From the NCBI RefSeq assembly GCF_020740795.1, contig NC_067304.1, positions 5,260,056 through 5,324,055 of the forward strand: a stretch of 64,000 bases of DNA, written 5' to 3'. The DNA is from Apus apus (Eukaryota > Chordata > Aves > Apodiformes > Apodidae). How positions within the stretch are numbered: the stretch's first letter is position 1; the number at the start of each line of letters is the position of its first letter. The position numbers were made by a program, and so were the translations under genes. Shown piece after piece: positions 26,824-64,000 of this stretch. The notes under the pieces are model-generated. The model had not been told where the DNA came from. It saw only the letters and a program-made list of their open reading frames with translations, and searched no databases.

Positions 26824-27008
26824 GGCCACACCATCCCTTGGGATGCTGCTGGATCATCATGGCTACACCATCCCTTGGGATGCTGCTGGATCATCATGGC
26901 TACACCATCCCTTGGGATGCTGCTGGATCATCATGGCTACACCACCCCTTGGGATGCTGCTGGATCATCATGGCCACACCATCCCCCAGGGTGCAGGTGG
27001 ATTCCTGT
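26824..27008. repeat. 37-bp minisatellite, four near-perfect copies plus one decayed copy
   Basis: Copies start at 26824, 26861, 26898 and 26935, with a degenerate fifth from 26972. The unit contains CACCATCCCTTGGGATGCTG and then CTGGATCATCATGG. Differences between the four copies are one or two bases each, which indicates recent expansion. It lies in the inferred plexin 3' UTR. A palindromic CCCTTGGG core sits in each unit. The unit length is not divisible by three, so stop-free reading passes through all frames by chance. Confidence 0.95.
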
Positions 27009-27076
27009 GGTGAGGAAGAACAGGGGTGGAAAAGGGAAAAGCATCTTTCCTCATTCAACAGTAAATGGGATTTAAA

Positions 27077-27094
27077 ATATATATATATATATAT
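27077..27094. repeat. (AT)9 microsatellite
   Basis: There are nine consecutive AT units within the inferred 3' UTR, about 70 bases from the minisatellite. Confidence 0.95.
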
Positions 27095-27440
27095 TGACAC
27101 TATATAAATACATAGATAAAGCTGGATTTCAACACAGGTCAGATGATCTGATGGTTTTGCAATTTGGGTAAAGTTCCTTCTAGTGCCTATAAGTTACTCA
27201 GCCACTGAACTATTGTCTGGCTAAACTGCTATTTTACTTGTGTAAAAAGGTGTGGTGCAAACTTGTGCTCATATTTGTTGTAAGATCCCAAAAACATTTC
27301 AGTTTTCCAGACTTTCCAATTGGCATGAGAGTCCATTTGCAGAATGTCTGAGCCACATTCCCAGGATCCTCTTGAGGACAGGATTCAGAGCTGGACCTTG
27401 TTGCCAGGATTATCTCTGTGGCCTTGGTGGTTTTCACTCT

Positions 27441-27500
27441 ATTTCTCTCCTTTTTTTTTTTTCCTTTTTCTTTCCTTTTTTTTTTTTAAAAAAAAAAAAA
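27441..27500. repeat. Homopyrimidine tract joined to poly(A): T12 then A13
   Basis: A T/C-only tract (27441-27487) ends in 12 T and is followed directly by 13 A (27488-27500). The junction is self-complementary. On the transcript strand it reads U13 then A12, followed by a purine-rich stretch. It lies just downstream of the proximal AATAAA. Confidence 0.9.
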
Positions 27501-27519
27501 GCAACCCTTTAAATAAAGT

Positions 27520-27525
27520 TTTATT
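27520..27525 (-). terminator. Possible proximal polyadenylation signal AATAAA
   Basis: The minus strand reads AAAATAAAACTTTATTTAAA, followed about 20 bases later by a run of 13 T, which could serve as a U-rich downstream element. Use would give a short 3' UTR of about 350 bases lacking the minisatellite and the Pumilio-type motifs. The hexamer is certain; its use is not. Confidence 0.4.
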
Positions 27526-27852
27526 TTCTAATATACATCAAACGATTTTCATGCAAAGCAGCAGTCATGGAGACATCCAGACTTTCCAGGTTCCTTCTTT
27601 CAATGTATGCTTGAAAAAAATGATCTCTCTTGATTTGCCTTTGATTGAGATGCTTTGTCTTTTCCTCTTCCTGCCTTTTCTAACTGGATCCTGCACGATT
27701 TTGAACACGGTCAGTCCTTGGGCCAATCTTCTCCCTCCAGAAGGGCCTTGGTATTTATGTGTCCAGAGCCTTTCCTGCTTGTTCTCCCTCTGAATTCTCG
27801 AGAGTCTGTGCAATCCTCTGCCCTTTGCTGTGGTGAGCACTGCAACCCTTCC

Positions 27853-62132
<34,280 letters not shown>

Positions 62133-64000
62133 CTAGAGGGAAACAAAACACAGGAAAGTTGAGCTGTTGTCCCCATTCCACCCGTGCTTCTCCAACCCCG
62201 TGTCTGGCTCAGAAACAGACTTGTGCTCTGCAGGCTGTGCAGGGAGGCTGAGGCTGCATCCTCCACCTGCTTCTGCTGCCCAACCCAGGCCAATGCCACC
62301 ATTTCATAACCCTTCTGGATGTCTTGGAGAAGCCCAAACCCAGATCAATACAACACACATGGATTTCAGCCCAAGGATGTTAAAATCTATCCATGTTGTG
62401 CCCCAAGAGAGGTCATCAAGGTTCCTTAGCTGGCCAAGAGGCATTGGCAATGCCATCCCACAGAAAACCTTGCAGAAGGGTAAGACTGGCTCCCTTTTTA
62501 TACATACAGAAGCTGGTAAGTCTCCTTCCAGAAGCAGCCTCCTGCTTTGGACAACTCCTGCCTTGGCTGTTCTTGGAATGCTAATGTCACATTTTATTAG
62601 TAAGTTGGCACCTCAAATGACTTACAAATGTTAAAGGGTGAGGCGTGTGCTTTAAAACTGACTGTTTATAGCCTGCCTCAGCCATAATCATCTCTACTTC
62701 TACAGGCTTTCATTAGGGACAATATCCTCTTCAATTAGGCGTATAAATTACAATAATGTACAGTCACAAAAGTTGGACCCAAGATTCTTAAAAAAATTCT
62801 CCTGAATCTGACACCAGTCTGTTGTTGCTCTTGGGTGAGTTAGTTATCTTCCCCATGCTACAGCTATTATTAATAAATGTAATCCATAATAATGCAATTT
62901 AGTTTATTATATGGCTAAATCTTGTTCATGCTTGCTTCTTCCACCAATGTCTTGGAGAAAAGACTTGAGCTCTTCAAAGCTTTTTCCTTAATGTTTCTGG
63001 ATGGATGGCTGCTTTTATTTCACCATCTCAAGGGCTTGTTGTTCCCTGGGCAAGAGCAGGTTGGGAAGGAGCAGAACACCAGCCCCAGGCAACACCAGCC
63101 TGTCCCAGCAACCTACTGCACCATGGGCTGAGTGGGATCCCTCACATTCGGTCACATGTAGCAGTATTAAGCCTGCTCTGTGGTCCCAGCAGAACCACAA
63201 GCTGCACCACACCACAACCCACCACCTACTTCCTATCTGTGGGCTTCAATTTCTTCCTCCCTTTCCCTTCAACCACACAACGGAAGTTTCTAATTTATTC
63301 CCTGCACACTGTCTGTTGTGCTGCTGTTCTCTGTACCTCGTACCGCTGAGCATGTCTTGCATCACTTAGCTCTGTGAAGCACCATGTGCCCAGAAAAGCC
63401 TCTGCAACATCAAGTTGGATTGTGTTACAGAGATCCTGAAGGCCTGCGTGGGAAATGTTTACATCACTGGCTGGGAATCACCTGAACCCGCCACTTCACC
63501 TACTTGACAGTTACAACTGTCCTTTGCAGCTCAGGATTATGTTAAAACATGTTTGCTGGAGCACTTACCCTGCCAGGCTTGTTGTCTCATCACTGTTCGA
63601 AAAAAAAGTCACAGTTTGCCATTTCCCAACCTGGCCACAGCCAGAGGAGGGAACAGGCCTCACAAACAAAGCCCAGCCCGCGCGGCATTTTGAAGATGTC
63701 CTGACCTGGAAAATCCCCAATATGGAGCTCCACTCGACCTAGATTTTAGTGGCCGCTAATTGAACAGTTTTGAAGTAACTGTGCCATAAAGCAGCCCCAG
63801 GGTTCGAACAGATGCATTCAATTAATTACAGCTGGAGAGATTCAGTCAAAATCACAGAAAGAAGATAAGTCTTAAAGGTCCCGGCGCACCGAGCGCTGGC
63901 GACTCCCCCCGCGTTGCCCAGCCCAGCACATCCCTGGGTCTCTGAGGGACCCTCGGTCTCTGCCTTCGCCCAGGGCTGGGGAGCTGCTCAGGACACAGGT
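62133..64000 (-). other. PLXNA4: Partial upstream intron of the plexin gene
   Basis: Bounded on the 3' side by the acceptor of the first IPT exon and truncated by the window edge. No further plexin exon is seen. Positions 62640-62920 are AT-rich, 63730-63880 look like a repeat-free candidate element, and 63880-63925 are locally CpG-rich. Confidence 0.8.

Larger units (their letters stand above)
21845..27852 (-). other. PLXNA4: Inferred plexin 3' untranslated region, about 6 kb
   Basis: No other gene is visible between the stop codon and a strong polyadenylation context near 21861, and no splice-supported exon was found. PLXNA4 transcripts are recalled as having a long 3' UTR, so one UTR about 6 kb long is the simplest reading. 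Contents are a proximal AATAAA about 330 bases after the stop, a T/A homopolymer junction, an (AT)9 run, a 37-bp minisatellite, and three TGTAAATA motifs on the transcript strand. Open frames inside it are chance. The extent is inference; RNA reads would settle it. Confidence 0.65.

Noticed and set aside
26824..27008. CRISPR-like array of 37-bp repeats
   Set aside because: The repeats are head-to-tail with no spacers between them, and the genome is a vertebrate. It is a minisatellite.
26355..27107. 250-codon open frame on the plus strand, with two overlapping frames above 130 codons
   Set aside because: The length comes from the 37-bp minisatellite, which has no stop in any plus-strand frame. 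There is no domain, no splice context, and it is antisense to the inferred 3' UTR.

Overview
This is a vertebrate nuclear genomic window, most likely from a bird. The reasons are a spliced gene with GT-AG introns, short CR1-type LINE remnants scattered in both orientations, and compact introns. No bacterial, phage or organellar gene organisation is visible.

The only gene I can support is the 3' half of a class A plexin on the minus strand, best matched to PLXNA4. Twenty consecutive coding exons lie between 62132 and 27853. They join without a phase break into 1032 residues plus a stop codon. In transcript order they encode four IPT/TIG extracellular domains, a transmembrane helix, a juxtamembrane coiled-coil segment, the first half of the split Ras/Rap-GAP domain with its arginine pair, the Rho-GTPase-binding domain (RBD), and the second half of the GAP domain. 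The exons for the signal peptide, Sema domain and PSI repeats lie beyond 64000.

Layout by coordinate: 1-21844 is intergenic sequence downstream of the gene, with CR1 remnants, simple repeats and no recognisable exon. 21845-27852 is inferred to be a roughly 6 kb 3' UTR, ending at an AATAAA hexamer followed by a GU-rich element. It contains a 37-bp minisatellite and three Pumilio-type motifs. 27853-62132 holds exons and introns. 62133-64000 is part of the next intron upstream.

The encoded receptor would bind semaphorins directly or through neuropilin outside the cell, and would switch a Rap-GAP on inside the cell. The points worth a second look are non-coding: the 3' UTR architecture, a repeat-built polypyrimidine tract next to the last exon, a CpG-rich block in the intron downstream of the first IPT exon, a plus-strand exon-like segment at 52063-52229, and several AT-rich candidate conserved elements. 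I found no convincing new protein-coding or defence-like system.
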